From: Corynebacterium tuberculostearicum
Lineage (GTDB): Bacteria; Actinomycetota; Actinomycetes; Mycobacteriales; Mycobacteriaceae
NCBI RefSeq assembly: GCF_016894265.1
Contig: NZ_CP069791.1
Location: 2,108,001-2,172,000 of the forward strand
Length of the DNA stretch: 64,000 bases
Reading direction: 5' to 3'
The first letter of the stretch is position 1; each line of letters opens with the position of its first letter. Position numbers and translations under genes: made by a program. Below, piece by piece: positions 52,707 through 62,557 of the stretch. The notes beneath the pieces were generated by a model. It made no database searches. It was given only the letters and a program-made list of their open reading frames with translations, and was not told the DNA's origin.

Positions 52707-53534
52707 TTAGCGCAGGCCGTAAACGCGATCAAAAGTGTCGTTTACCTCCGCCGCTAACGCCTGCACCGTCTGATGGCGCACGCGAGCGATGCATTCATAT
52801 GTGTGCCCGATAAGAGCCGGTTCATTGCGCTGGCCCCGGTAGGGCTCTGGCGTCATATATGGCGCATCGGTTTCCACCAGAAGCTGACCAGCCGGTGCCT
52901 TCGCCGCCGCCTGCCGCAGCTCGGCGTTGCGCTTGAAGGTGACGTTGCCAGCAAAGGACAATACGTAGCCGCGCTCCAAGGCTTCCTCGGCCACCTTCAG
53001 CGGCGAGGAAAAGCAGTGCAGCATGACAGTGTCGGGTGAGGGGGCGTCGGCAAGAATGCGCATTAAGTCCGCATCCGCCTCGCGGTTGTGAATCATCAGC
53101 GTCTTGCCATGGCGTACCGCAAGGTCAATATGCCAGCGCAGGGATTCCTCCTGCTGAGCCATAGTCGCGGTGGTCTCCGGCTCGTGCTGCACCCAGTAGG
53201 CATCGAGGCCAGTCTCTCCCACCGCTACGCAGCGCGGATCCACCACCATCTCCTCCAGCGCCACCTTGGTTGGCGCATCCAACTCATTGGCGCACACCGG
53301 GTGGATGGCACAGGCGGCATAGACATCCGGAAAGGAATGTGCAGTAGCCAGCGCCGCGGCCGATTCACGGCGGTCATCGCCCACCGTCACCATACGGCTA
53401 ATACCGGCGGTGCGCGCGCGATTGACCAGCACCTCATCGGTGTCCTTGTGGGAAAACAGATGCGTGTGAGCATCGATGAGGCCGCTTAGGCCCGGTGCCG
53501 GAACGGGAGTGGGACGTCGCTTCTTTTTAGCCAT
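52707..53534 (-). CDS. tatD: TatD-family metal-dependent deoxyribonuclease
   Basis: A 275-residue TIM-barrel hydrolase: metal motif IDAHTHLFSHKDTDE near residue 20, AVGETGLDAYW, MIHNREADADLMRILAD, MLHCFSSPLKVAEEALERG and the final ETDAPYMTPEPYRGQRNEPA, all typical of TatD/YcfH enzymes acting on DNA. ATG 53534 is chosen; the longer frame overlaps the divergent GNAT gene start. It lies upstream of rpf2, the usual order. Confidence 0.92.
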   Translation of the reverse strand: MAKKKRRPTPVPAPGLSGLIDAHTHLFSHKDTDEVLVNRARTAGISRMVTVGDDRRESAAALATAHSFPDVYAACAIHPVCANELDAPTKVALEEMVVDPRCVAVGETGLDAYWVQHEPETTATMAQQEESLRWHIDLAVRHGKTLMIHNREADADLMRILADAPSPDTVMLHCFSSPLKVAEEALERGYVLSFAGNVTFKRNAELRQAAAKAPAGQLLVETDAPYMTPEPYRGQRNEPALIGHTYECIARVRHQTVQALAAEVNDTFDRVYGLR

Positions 53535-53559
53535 ACGGGCAATTGTAATATTGGCTGCC

Positions 53560-54054
53560 ATGTTGATCAGACCCGCTGGCCTTGCGGATGTGCCCGCCAT
53601 GACCGAGACCCTCAACTGGGCCATCGAGCACACCGACGTCATCTTCCGCACTACCCCGGCTAGCATCGCAGAGCGCGAGGACTACCTGTGCCACATCTGG
53701 GAAGAGGGCTGCCCGTGCCTCATCGCGGAGTCCGATTCTGGTGCCTACCTGGGGTGGGCGCTCTACCATCCTTACCGCGATCCGCAGGTGTGGACGGGCT
53801 GTTATGAGACCACCATCTATCTCTCCCCCGCCGCTCAGGGCCAGGGCGTAGGCACCACGTTGCTTGGCGCCTTGGTGGATGCGGCCCGCGCCGATGATAA
53901 GGTCCATTCCCTGCTCGCGCTCATCGTTTCCACCAATGTTGCATCGCTAAAGTTGCATGAAAAGTTCGGGTTTGAAAACGTGGGTACTCTTAAAGAGGTT
54001 TGCTACAAGTTCGATCACTGGTTGAGCCTCACCCACCTACAACTTCTGGTGTAA
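53560..54054 (+). CDS. GNAT N-acetyltransferase (tandem copy 1)
   Basis: A 164-residue GNAT protein of the phosphinothricin-acetyltransferase-like type: MLIRPAGLADVPAMTETLN, the acetyl-CoA loop LSPAAQGQGVGTTLLGALVD, and VSTNVASLKLHEKFGFENVG near the end. Substrate unknown. It is followed ten bases later by a paralogue and starts only 25 bases from tatD on the other strand. Confidence 0.82.
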   Translation: MLIRPAGLADVPAMTETLNWAIEHTDVIFRTTPASIAEREDYLCHIWEEGCPCLIAESDSGAYLGWALYHPYRDPQVWTGCYETTIYLSPAAQGQGVGTTLLGALVDAARADDKVHSLLALIVSTNVASLKLHEKFGFENVGTLKEVCYKFDHWLSLTHLQLLV

Positions 54055-54064
54055 AGGAATTTCT

Positions 54065-54565
54065 ATGCATATCCGTCCTGCCGAGCTTGCCGACGCCCCC
54101 GCGCTCACCGCCATCTACAACGCCGGCTCCGCAGCGAAACCCGCCGCTAACCTGGTCACGTGGCAAGAAGATGTCTCTGACCGCGAAGAGTGGCTCAAGG
54201 AAATGTTTAAGGTCGGCTCCCCGGTCTTTGTAGCCGTGGACGATGATGAGGTCATTGGCTGGGCGGCCTACTTCCAGTTCGTAACCCCCGCCATCTATTA
54301 CGGCACCGTGGAAGACTCCGTCTACATTGCCCCCTCCGCTCAGGGCAAGGGCGTGGGCTCCGAGCTTCTCGACGCCCTCATGGACGTCGCCGCCGACGAC
54401 ACCTACGTACAGACGATTATTACCTATATCGTCGATACCAACGAGGGTTCCATCGCCCTACACAAGAAGTTCGGCTTTACCGAGACCGGCCGCATGCCGA
54501 ATATCCATACCAAGGATGGCGTCCGCCTCGGCTTGGTACACCTCCAGCGCGATTTCGAGCGCTAA
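54065..54565 (+). CDS. GNAT N-acetyltransferase (tandem copy 2)
   Basis: A 166-residue paralogue of the gene just upstream (shared starts IRPAxLADxPA, acetyl-CoA loop IAPSAQGKGVGSELLDALMD, and NEGSIALHKKFGFTETGRMP). Similar to PAT/MddA-type acetyltransferases that act on phosphinothricin-like amino acids; the true substrate is unknown. Ten bases from copy 1, probably cotranscribed, and followed by a bidirectional terminator. Confidence 0.82.
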   Translation: MHIRPAELADAPALTAIYNAGSAAKPAANLVTWQEDVSDREEWLKEMFKVGSPVFVAVDDDEVIGWAAYFQFVTPAIYYGTVEDSVYIAPSAQGKGVGSELLDALMDVAADDTYVQTIITYIVDTNEGSIALHKKFGFTETGRMPNIHTKDGVRLGLVHLQRDFER

Positions 54566-54625
54566 ACCACCCTTCCGGGCAAGGATTCGGTATTTCGAAC
54601 TCCTTCCTTCCACACCGGAATATAG

Positions 54626-54682
54626 AAACGGCCGCGTTACGCCCTCTTCTTTGTTGGAAAAGAGCAATAACGCGGCCGTTTT
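54626..54682. terminator. Bidirectional terminator between the GNAT genes and metG
   Basis: AAACGGCCGCGTTA (54626-54639) and TAACGCGGCCGTTT (54668-54681) pair perfectly; the inner sequence adds CTCTT/AAGAG pairing. It serves the convergent GNAT and metG units. Confidence 0.85.
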
Positions 54683-54690
54683 AGGTGCTA

Positions 54691-56523
54691 TTACTTAGTA
54701 ACAGGCGCCCACTCCGGGCCAGTCTCGCCCAGCTCCGGGTCGAGCTTAGAGATGAGCGGCTTCGGCTTGGCCAAGGCGGTGCCCGGCTCTACCTGGATGC
54801 GCTCCCACTTTGCCTGCTGCTGGGTGTAGTCACCCATGATGACCGGATACTCGTGGCCCTCTGGCGGCAAGCCAGCACCGACGAGCTCTACCGGGATATC
54901 GTCCTTGACATCATGGACCTCTGGCTGGACCGCCCACACGCCCTCGCGGCCCAAGGTTTCATGAACCTTCTGTGCGGTAAACGGCAGGTACGGCGTGAGC
55001 ATGACATTGCAGTCAGAGACCACCTGAAGAGCAGTCCACAGCACGGTGGCTAGACGCTCGCGCTGGGTCTCATCCTTGGCCAACTTCCATGGCTCTTGGT
55101 CTGCGATATAAGCGTTGGCTTCGCCGACGACGTGCATGATGGCGGTAATCGCCTGCTTGAACTTGGACTGTTCCAGCAAAGAACCGGCGGTCTCGAAGGT
55201 CTCTTCCGCCAGCTGCAGGATTTCCTTATCCTTTTCTTCCAGCGCTGCTGGTGCCGGAACCTCACCGAAGTTCTTAAACGCCATAGAAACGGTGCGGTTG
55301 ACCAAGTTGCCCCAGCCATTGGCGAGTTCATTATTGATGCGGCGGACAAATTCATCCCAGGTGAAGTCCGTGTCGTTGTTTTCCGGACCGGCCACGGCGA
55401 TGAAGTAGCGCAGGGCATCTGGGCCAAACTCCGCCAAGAAATCCTTGACATAGATGACAACGCCCTTGGAGGAGGAGAACTTAGAACCAGACATGGTCAA
55501 GTACTCAGAGGAGACAATTTCCGTAGGCAAATTCAGCTCGCCGTACTGGTGAAGCTCACCGCCCTTGTTGCCCTTGCCGGCATAGCCCAAAAGCTCGGCC
55601 GGCCAGATCTGGGAGTGGAAGGTGATGTTGTCCTTGCCTTGGAAGTAATAGTGGCGGGCCTCCGGGTTCTGCCAGAAGTCCTTCCAGGCTTCAGGCTGAC
55701 CAGTGCGGTATGCCCACTCGATAGAGGAAGACAGGTAACCGATGACCGCATCGAACCACACGTAGAGTTTCTTGGCGTTATTGTCCTGCCAGCCCTCAAC
55801 GGGGATGGGAATGCCCCAGTCAATATCGCGCGTCATGGTGCGCGGGCGCATATCCTCTAGCAAGTTCAGGGAGAACTTCAGGACGTTTGGGCGCCAGTCC
55901 TCACGGGTGGAAAGCCACTTTTGCAGCTCCTCCTTGATGGCGGGCAGATCCAGCAGGAAGTGCTCAGTTTCAATGAACTTCGGGGTCTCGCCGTTGATCT
56001 TGGAGACCGGGTTAATCAGGTCCACCGGGTCGAGCTGGTTGCCACACTCATCACACTGGTCACCGCGGGCCCCATCCGCACCGCAGATGGGGCAGGTGCC
56101 CTCAATATAGCGGTCCGGCAGGGTGCGTCCGGTAGACGGCGAAATAGCGCCCTGGGTGGTCTCTTTGAGCATGTAGCCATTGGCATACAGACCCTTGAAG
56201 AGTTCCTGTACCACGGAGTAGTGGTTACGGGTGGTGGTACGAGTAAAGAGATCGTAGGACAGGCCGAGGTTGGCTAGGTCAGTGACGATCTGGCGGTTGT
56301 AGCGGTCTGCGAGCTCGCGAACGGATACGCCTTCTTTGTCCGCTTGAACCAATAGCGGAGTGCCGTGCTCGTCCGTACCGGAGACCATGAGTACGTTGCG
56401 GCCACGCATTCGCTGGAAACGTGCAAAGACGTCAGAAGGAACACCAAAGCCGGCCACATGGCCGATGTGGCGCGGGCCGTTGGCATAGGGCCAGGCAACA
56501 TTTACTACTACAGACTCAGTCAT
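54691..56523 (-). CDS. metG: Methionyl-tRNA synthetase
   Basis: Charges tRNA-Met. 610 residues. Class I features: HIGH-type [18 protein letters not shown] at residues 12-29, the four-Cys zinc knuckle [18 protein letters not shown] (around 145-160), the KMSKS-type [17 protein letters not shown], and an anticodon-binding helical domain to the end. The ATG 56523 ([17 protein letters not shown]) begins the conserved part. No C-terminal EMAP domain. Confidence 0.95.
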   Translation of the reverse strand: MTESVVVNVAWPYANGPRHIGHVAGFGVPSDVFARFQRMRGRNVLMVSGTDEHGTPLLVQADKEGVSVRELADRYNRQIVTDLANLGLSYDLFTRTTTRNHYSVVQELFKGLYANGYMLKETTQGAISPSTGRTLPDRYIEGTCPICGADGARGDQCDECGNQLDPVDLINPVSKINGETPKFIETEHFLLDLPAIKEELQKWLSTREDWRPNVLKFSLNLLEDMRPRTMTRDIDWGIPIPVEGWQDNNAKKLYVWFDAVIGYLSSSIEWAYRTGQPEAWKDFWQNPEARHYYFQGKDNITFHSQIWPAELLGYAGKGNKGGELHQYGELNLPTEIVSSEYLTMSGSKFSSSKGVVIYVKDFLAEFGPDALRYFIAVAGPENNDTDFTWDEFVRRINNELANGWGNLVNRTVSMAFKNFGEVPAPAALEEKDKEILQLAEETFETAGSLLEQSKFKQAITAIMHVVGEANAYIADQEPWKLAKDETQRERLATVLWTALQVVSDCNVMLTPYLPFTAQKVHETLGREGVWAVQPEVHDVKDDIPVELVGAGLPPEGHEYPVIMGDYTQQQAKWERIQVEPGTALAKPKPLISKLDPELGETGPEWAPVTK

Positions 56524-56607
56524 GGGTTCTACTGTATCGAAGCCGGCTCTTGTCCACACGATCAGGGCAGACATTTACTTCGCAGGTGAACCGCTTTTTC
56601 AGAACAA

Positions 56608-56649
56608 AGCGCCCACCGCTTCCCCATTGCTGAGGAAACGATGGGCGCT
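56608..56649 (-). terminator. Possible terminator after betP
   Basis: On the minus strand AGCGCCCA pairs with TGGGCGCT with partially paired inner sequence, followed only by TTTGTT. Weaker than the others in this window. Confidence 0.45.
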
Positions 56650-56675
56650 ATGAAAGCAACCGCAAAGGGTGCGAA

Positions 56676-58532
56676 TTACTTGCGCTTCATTGGGTGCTTG
56701 AGGCGCTCGTTGCGGCGCTTCTTAAGTACCTGCGTGCGCTGGTACTCACGGTGCAAGCGGCGCTCGCGGGCCATCTTGCGCTGGAACTGCTGTGCCTCGC
56801 GGTACTCGAGGTAAATGACATCCTCGCTCAGCGCCTTGTAGATGGCGAACATCAGGCCAACGACAATGAACAAGAATGGCAGTGCAGCAACGATGGTGAC
56901 GTTCTGCAGGTTAGACAGTGCGTCCTCATTAGCCAGAAGCAGGGTCAGGCCTACCAAGGCAGTCAGTGCGCCCCATGCCGCGGATAGCCACGGCTTAGCG
57001 GTAGAAGCACCGTTTTGAGACATGGAGCCCATCACCGTGGATGCGGAGTCCGCAGAGGTGACGAAGAAGGTAGCCAGAAGGACCGCTGCAACAATACCGG
57101 CAACGAAGCCGCCCGGCATGGACTGCAGGAGGTTGAACAGCTCTTCCTCAGCAGACTCGCCGGTAATGGATTCGCCGTTTTGCTCCATGTGGATAGCGGT
57201 GCCGCCGAAGATAGCGAACCACAGGGTGGATACGCCGGCTGGAATAAGCAGGACACCCAGGCAGAACTCGCGGACGGAACGGCCACGGGAGATGCGTGCC
57301 AAGAACATGCCCACGAATGGGGACCAAGAAACCCACCATGCCCAGTAGAAGATGGTGTAGCCAGACAGCCACTCACCGGCGGCGCCGTTTTCGGACTCGG
57401 CCGTGCGGCCGATCATCTCGGTGAAGTAGTTGAGGTAGTTACCGATGGAGCCAGGAATCTGGTTCAGGATGGTAACGGTCGGACCCAAGATGAACACGAA
57501 GATGGCCAGCACTGCGGCGAGGACCATATTCGCATTGGAAATGTACTGAATGCCCTTGCCCACGCCGGACATCGCAGACAGGAGGAATGCGAGGGTAAGG
57601 ACCAGAACGATGCCAATAACCACGGAATTGGTGGGGTTATCGATGATTCCGGATGCCTTCAAGCCGGCCTGAATCTGCAGGGCGCCCAGGCCCAGGGAGC
57701 AGGCGGTACCGAAGACGGTGGCGAAGATGGACAGGACATCGATGAACTTGCCCACCGCACCGTTGGCGTTACGCTCGCCGATAAGCGGCACGAAGGCCTG
57801 GCTTAATAGCTGCTTGCGGCCAATGCGGAAGGTGGAGTACGCGATGGCCAAGCCAACGATGGCGTAGACCGCCCAGGGATGCAGCGTCCAGTGGAACATG
57901 GCATAGGCCATGGACGAACCCACGTTGCCAGTGCCCTGGCCTGGGGTGCCGTCACGGTAGTTAGCCAGCGGCTCGGAAGCGCCGTAGAACATCAGGCCAA
58001 TGCCCATACCGGCGGCGAACATCATGGCAATCCACGATGGCGTGGAAAATTCCGGCTCCTCATTAATGTGGCCCAACTTGATGGAGCCGAACTTGGAGGC
58101 GGCAATAAAGACAACGAACACCACGAAGACGGTGCCGAAGAGGATATAGGCCCAACCGAAGTTGTCCACGACCCAGGTCAGGGCCGAAGAGGAGAAGTTG
58201 GCAAAGTTATCCGGGGCGGCCAGGCCCCACACAACGATCGCGGCAATCAGCACGCCGGCAATGCCGACGATGGACCAATCGATTGGCATATTGTCACGAT
58301 CGGCCGCGATTTCCACCTCAGGATCGTCATAGCGCTCCGGGTGGAAACCATCGGAGTGAATCATATCCTGAAGCTGGCCGGTGGCAGATTGTGCGTCCAG
58401 CTGTTCGTCTACAGTCTGATAATTCTCAATAGGCTGCCCGCTCGAAGAAGCAGAAGCCGGCTGCGCCTGTGCGCCGACCGGTTCCTTTCCTTCTTCTGGC
58501 ACGCCTGTGCCCATATTTTCCGAGTTTGTCAT
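56676..58532 (-). CDS. betP: BCCT-family compatible-solute carrier, BetP-like
   Basis: Na+-coupled glycine betaine uptake under osmotic stress. 618 residues, 12 helices. Family signature [35 protein letters not shown] and the Na+-site region [20 protein letters not shown] are present. The N-terminal tail is about 80 residues and acidic ([15 protein letters not shown]), and the C-terminal tail (about 50 residues) is highly basic ([20 protein letters not shown]), the osmosensing arrangement of C. glutamicum BetP, to which the sequence is clearly closest by eye. It lies between rsmI and metG, as betP does in C. glutamicum. Confidence 0.85.
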   Translation of the reverse strand: MTNSENMGTGVPEEGKEPVGAQAQPASASSSGQPIENYQTVDEQLDAQSATGQLQDMIHSDGFHPERYDDPEVEIAADRDNMPIDWSIVGIAGVLIAAIVVWGLAAPDNFANFSSSALTWVVDNFGWAYILFGTVFVVFVVFIAASKFGSIKLGHINEEPEFSTPSWIAMMFAAGMGIGLMFYGASEPLANYRDGTPGQGTGNVGSSMAYAMFHWTLHPWAVYAIVGLAIAYSTFRIGRKQLLSQAFVPLIGERNANGAVGKFIDVLSIFATVFGTACSLGLGALQIQAGLKASGIIDNPTNSVVIGIVLVLTLAFLLSAMSGVGKGIQYISNANMVLAAVLAIFVFILGPTVTILNQIPGSIGNYLNYFTEMIGRTAESENGAAGEWLSGYTIFYWAWWVSWSPFVGMFLARISRGRSVREFCLGVLLIPAGVSTLWFAIFGGTAIHMEQNGESITGESAEEELFNLLQSMPGGFVAGIVAAVLLATFFVTSADSASTVMGSMSQNGASTAKPWLSAAWGALTALVGLTLLLANEDALSNLQNVTIVAALPFLFIVVGLMFAIYKALSEDVIYLEYREAQQFQRKMARERRLHREYQRTQVLKKRRNERLKHPMKRK

Positions 58533-58779
58533 GAGCTATACAGTGGTGCGGAACTACTCAATTATCAAACGAAGCACAGAGAAACCTCGCTGCTCAACGC
58601 CGTTTCCCAGGGATTTTCCACGATAATTTGAAAGGTTTTTACGCTTCATTTCCCCATGTAAATACCGCTTTAAGCCGCCCACACGCCCGAACACTATAAC
58701 AATTCAATTACAAAGACCCCGTTAGTGAAACCGTCTAGGAACGATGCGGGGTGTGACGTAATCGAAACAACCGGTGAGG

Positions 58780-59634
58780 CTAGGACTTGCGTGCATCCAA
58801 GGCGGCATCGTAAAGCTCGCGGTTGGAAACCTCAGTACCTTTGGCTACCTGCTTGCACGCGTCCTTCAGCCGCATCCCCGCCTCCGCTAGCTCGAGCGCC
58901 TTGGGCACCAAGTCTGCGGCGGTAGCGGCAGCGGCTGTACCGCCCTCGATCACCACGGTGATCTCTCCCCGAGCACCGTCTACTGCCCACTCGGCAAGCT
59001 CACCCAAATTGCCGCGGCGGATTTCCTCATAGGTCTTGGTCAGCTCCCGGCACACCGCGGCCGGGCGGTCGGCGCCGAGAATTTCCGCTGCCTCGGCCAG
59101 GGTTTCGGCCACGCGGTGAGGAGATTCGAAGAAGACGATGGCTCGCTTTTCGTTGCGCAGTGACTCCAGCCACGCCTTGCGGGGACCGGGCTTGCGAGGA
59201 GGAAAGGCGTCGAAAAGGAAGTGCCCCACGCCCAGGCCCGAAAGCGCCAGGGCCGTCGGCACTGCGGAGGGGCCGGGAAAACAGGTCACGGGAATATCGC
59301 GCTCGGCCGCCGCGGCCACCAAGGACAGGCCCGGATCAGAAATAATCGGCATGCCGGCATCGGTAACGACGAGGACGGTGCCCGACGCGGCGGCATCGAT
59401 AAGCTGCTGGGCCCGGTCCTTTTCATTGTGATCAAAATTGGACACCACCCGTCCAGAAATCTCGATCCCCAAGGCCTGGGCCAGATTGCGCACGCGCCGC
59501 GTATCTTCGGCCGCGATGACGTCCGCATACTGCAAGGCATGCATTAAACGCGCGGAGGCATCTCCTACGTTTCCCAGCGGAGTGGCGGCGAGGATTACCC
59601 CGCGCGGTAGTGGATCCAGACCTAAAACAGACAT
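58780..59634 (-). CDS. rsmI: 16S rRNA (cytidine 1402-2'-O)-methyltransferase
   Basis: Methylates C1402 in the ribosomal decoding centre. 284 residues of the tetrapyrrole-methylase fold: ILAATPLGNVGDASARLMHA, ADVIAAEDTRRVRNLAQALG, TDAGMPIISDPGLSLV, CFPGPSAVPTALALSGLG and the FFESPHRVAETLAEAAEILG segment, all RsmI-specific. Divergent from pmt with about 60 bases between starts. Confidence 0.95.
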   Translation of the reverse strand: MSVLGLDPLPRGVILAATPLGNVGDASARLMHALQYADVIAAEDTRRVRNLAQALGIEISGRVVSNFDHNEKDRAQQLIDAAASGTVLVVTDAGMPIISDPGLSLVAAAAERDIPVTCFPGPSAVPTALALSGLGVGHFLFDAFPPRKPGPRKAWLESLRNEKRAIVFFESPHRVAETLAEAAEILGADRPAAVCRELTKTYEEIRRGNLGELAEWAVDGARGEITVVIEGGTAAAATAADLVPKALELAEAGMRLKDACKQVAKGTEVSNRELYDAALDARKS

Positions 59635-59697
59635 GCCTCTAGCATTCCATACTCTCTAATGCGCGGTTGCGCTACGTTGTCGCCTAGACTCAACCAA

Positions 59698-61278
59698 GTG
59701 ACTATTGCTACCGCTGCCCCATCGCGCACCACGCACGACACCGTGGCTCCGCCAGCACCCCGCGCCTATCAGTGGGGCAAGGCTGACTGGATAAGCACTA
59801 GCGTCGTCGGCGTCCTTGCACTCATTACCCGCTTTGTCGGCCTTACCGCGCCCGTTTCCAAGGGCACGCCCGTCTTTGATGAAAAGCACTACGTTCCCCA
59901 AGCCTGGGACATGGTGCGAAGCTGGGATAACCTTTTTATCGGCGGTATTGAAACCAACCCCGGCTATGGGCTGGTGGTACACCCACCGCTGGGCAAGCAG
60001 ATCGTGGCACTTGCCGAATGGGTCTTTGGTTATTCCCCTCTGGGCTGGCGTTTTATGACGGCGCTTTTCGGAGCAGCCACCGTGCTCTTGACGATGTCCC
60101 TGGCCCGCCGGGTCTCTTCATCCTGGCAGGTAGCAACCCTAGCTGGCCTCATCGCCGTATTTGATGGCGTGCTCTTGGTCTCCTCCAAGTTCGGCATGCT
60201 GGATATCTTCCAAGTCTTCTTCGTGGTAGCCGCCGCCTGGGCGCTCGCCCGCGATCATAATCAGATGCGCGAGCGCCTCCACAACGCGTTTGTGAAGGAC
60301 CGGATGGGCTCTTCCGCCTTCGGACCGCGCTTTGGATTCCGCTGGTGGCGCCTCCTTGCAGGTGTCTGCCTGGGACTTTCCCTGGGCGTCAAGTGGTCCG
60401 GCCTGTACTTCATCATGTTCTTTGGCCTGATGTCCGTCTTTAGCGACCTTGCCTTGCGCAAGCGCTATGGGGTACGCCGCTATATCCTCGGCACCCTGGT
60501 GCGCGATACCCCTGCTGCCCTGGCCTCCCTTGTGCTCGTGCCGGTACTGCTCTACGCCTGGACCTGGCGGGCTTGGTTCTCGTCAGAAACCGCCGTGTAC
60601 CGCCATGCCAAGGTGGATGGCACCATCGAGGATGGATCGTGGCTGCTGAACCTGCCCGATTCCTTAGCCGGCTGGTTCTACTACCACTCCTCTGTCCTGG
60701 AATTCCACGCCAGCCTGACCTCCTCCGGCGGTCATCATCACCCGTGGGATTCCAAGCCCTGGGCCTGGCTCGTTGCCGCCCGCCCCATCTTGTACTACTC
60801 CTCCACCGACCTGCAGTGCGGTGATGGCAGTAACGAATGCCGCAAGATGCTCTACCTCTTTGGCACCCCGGCCATCTGGTGGCTGGTCATCCCGGCCGTG
60901 CTGTGGGGACTGTGGTCGCTCGTTATTCGCCGCAACCGCGCCTTCCTTATCCCCCTGGTGGGCTTTGCGGCAGGCTTCTTGCCCTGGCTCGCGGCCTTTG
61001 ACCGCCAGATGTATTTCTTCTACGCCACGGCTTTCATCCCCTTTGTCATCGTGCTTATTGCGTTAGCTTTAGGCCAGCTCATCGGGCATGGCAGGCCTGT
61101 GCGGTGGGGATGGCTAAAGAGCTTGGCCGGCGGCCCCGTACGCTGGGGAACCATCGCCGCCGTGTTCTACCTAGCCCTGGTAGTGGCGATGTTCTTCTAT
61201 TTCTCCCCCATTTTGTATGGCTACAAGATTCCAGATTCCTGGTACCACTCCATGATGTGGCTGCCGAGCTGGACCTAA
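59698..61278 (+). CDS. pmt: Polyprenol-phosphate mannose-protein O-mannosyltransferase
   Basis: Transfers mannose from polyprenyl-phosphate-mannose to secreted proteins during Sec export. 526 residues from GTG 59698 with about ten helices. The conserved Asp-Glu is in TPVFDEKHYVPQAWD (first extracytoplasmic loop); GGIETNPGYGLVVHPPLGKQ and FSLGVKWSGLYF-like regions match actinobacterial Pmt. An ATG at 59659 adds 13 residues but has no ribosome site; the GTG has a -10-like TAGACT six to seven bases upstream and may be leaderless. Confidence 0.93.
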   Translation: MTIATAAPSRTTHDTVAPPAPRAYQWGKADWISTSVVGVLALITRFVGLTAPVSKGTPVFDEKHYVPQAWDMVRSWDNLFIGGIETNPGYGLVVHPPLGKQIVALAEWVFGYSPLGWRFMTALFGAATVLLTMSLARRVSSSWQVATLAGLIAVFDGVLLVSSKFGMLDIFQVFFVVAAAWALARDHNQMRERLHNAFVKDRMGSSAFGPRFGFRWWRLLAGVCLGLSLGVKWSGLYFIMFFGLMSVFSDLALRKRYGVRRYILGTLVRDTPAALASLVLVPVLLYAWTWRAWFSSETAVYRHAKVDGTIEDGSWLLNLPDSLAGWFYYHSSVLEFHASLTSSGGHHHPWDSKPWAWLVAARPILYYSSTDLQCGDGSNECRKMLYLFGTPAIWWLVIPAVLWGLWSLVIRRNRAFLIPLVGFAAGFLPWLAAFDRQMYFFYATAFIPFVIVLIALALGQLIGHGRPVRWGWLKSLAGGPVRWGTIAAVFYLALVVAMFFYFSPILYGYKIPDSWYHSMMWLPSWT

Positions 61279-61297
61279 TTCGGCCAGAGTGGAGTGA

Positions 61298-61999
61298 TTA
61301 TTGCGGCTGCGCGTTGAGGGACTTCCACCACGCGCGCACCAGGTAGCCCTTTTCCGCCGCCCAGGCCCACGCCAGGCTCAGAGTCGCCAGCGCGGTGGCG
61401 ATAAGGAAATACACCTGCTCAATGGTTACGGTACCCAGCGCTATATCGCGCATGCCAAAGCCGAAGAGGAAGGCAAACATCGTGGCCGATACCGGAAGTA
61501 GTCCGGTGACCGCTGCGGGGCGCCAGGCGCTGAAGAATAGGCCACAGGCCATGCCAAAGCGCACTGCCGCGCCCTCCATCAGCAGGTTGGCTCGCTCCGG
61601 ATCCGCAGTGGGATCCAAAATCTTTCCTTCCTCGCCCAACGGTACGAGCCCGGAGGCGTGCACGATGAGCACCACTGCCCAGATTGCAAAGATTGCACCC
61701 ATAAGAACCATGGCGGCACGCGCGACCGTGAGGTTGGCTTGGCGCGCGCTCGCGGTACGCCGCCATTCCGGCTCCACGCCGGCCAAGATGACATCAGAAA
61801 GATCCGTAGGCGGCGCCATTCCGGAATCCGCAGGCTCCACAAAGCTCAGTGAACGCGATAGCGCGGCCGCCTTGTCGCGAAAAGCGCGGCATTCGGCGCA
61901 GCTTTCCAGATGAGTATCAATGACGTCCTGGGACAGATCGGAGTGCTCTCCATCCATGTGCGCGGAGATAGCCGCTTGGACCTGACTATGCGTCAACAT
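61298..61999 (-). CDS. Zinc-finger anti-sigma-like membrane protein
   Basis: A 233-residue protein. The N-terminal domain (1-50) carries the anti-sigma zinc finger HxxxCxxC (VIDTHLESCAECRAFRDKAA) with an upstream His (HMDGE). A linker leads to about four to five transmembrane helices (from residue 93). No sigma-factor gene is nearby; the gene follows and overlaps the DoxX gene by 14 bases. It may sequester an ECF sigma factor encoded elsewhere, or act as a zinc- or redox-responsive membrane protein. Confidence 0.75.
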   Translation of the reverse strand: MLTHSQVQAAISAHMDGEHSDLSQDVIDTHLESCAECRAFRDKAAALSRSLSFVEPADSGMAPPTDLSDVILAGVEPEWRRTASARQANLTVARAAMVLMGAIFAIWAVVLIVHASGLVPLGEEGKILDPTADPERANLLMEGAAVRFGMACGLFFSAWRPAAVTGLLPVSATMFAFLFGFGMRDIALGTVTIEQVYFLIATALATLSLAWAWAAEKGYLVRAWWKSLNAQPQ

Positions 62000-62399
62000 T
62001 GCTGAGCACCCCGTCCATGCTGGCTCTGCCGGAGCCAAAAATTACGATCATCAGCAGGGACAACAGCAATACCAGTGGGTATTCGATTCCCCCATCGGCA
62101 GCAAAAAGCCCGTGGCCCAGATGCACGAAATACAGGGCACACCCCATAAGCAAAGCCAGCGCCCCAGCGACAAAAGTGGTGAGCAGACCAACGACGAGGA
62201 ATGCACCGCCGGCCATCTCTCCTATGGCGGCGATATAGCCGGAAAGCTGTGGCTGCGGCACCCCCAGGGCGGAAAATTGCCCCACGGTTTCATCCATGCC
62301 GGTCATAAACATCTTGTCCACGCCGTGTGCGATAAAGATTAATCCGAGGACCGCTCGAAAAATAAGCAGTGCGGCATCGCGTACGGCAGGTCTATTCAT
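61986..62399 (-). CDS. DoxX-family membrane protein
   Basis: A 137-residue four-helix membrane protein. DoxX features: RAVLGLIFIAHGVDKMFMTG, GYIAAIGEMAGGAFLVVGLL and the ALYFVHLGHGLFAADGGIEY region. DoxX proteins associate with redox or thiosulfate-related oxidases or help sense envelope stress in mycobacteria. It is the first gene of a pair with the zinc-finger membrane protein, overlapping by 14 bases. Confidence 0.85.
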   Translation of the reverse strand: MNRPAVRDAALLIFRAVLGLIFIAHGVDKMFMTGMDETVGQFSALGVPQPQLSGYIAAIGEMAGGAFLVVGLLTTFVAGALALLMGCALYFVHLGHGLFAADGGIEYPLVLLLSLLMIVIFGSGRASMDGVLSNVDA

Positions 62400-62557
62400 G
62401 CTGAACAGATTACCCTGAACCCCTCACCCGATGCGAAGGCAATGGACTACACCCATACTCCTGGGAAATTCGCCCTTTGGCGGGGGAAGGAAAAGAACAC
62501 AGCGGCGCGGGCTGTTTCAATGGGAACCACGCACAAAAGATAAAAGGAGAACACACC

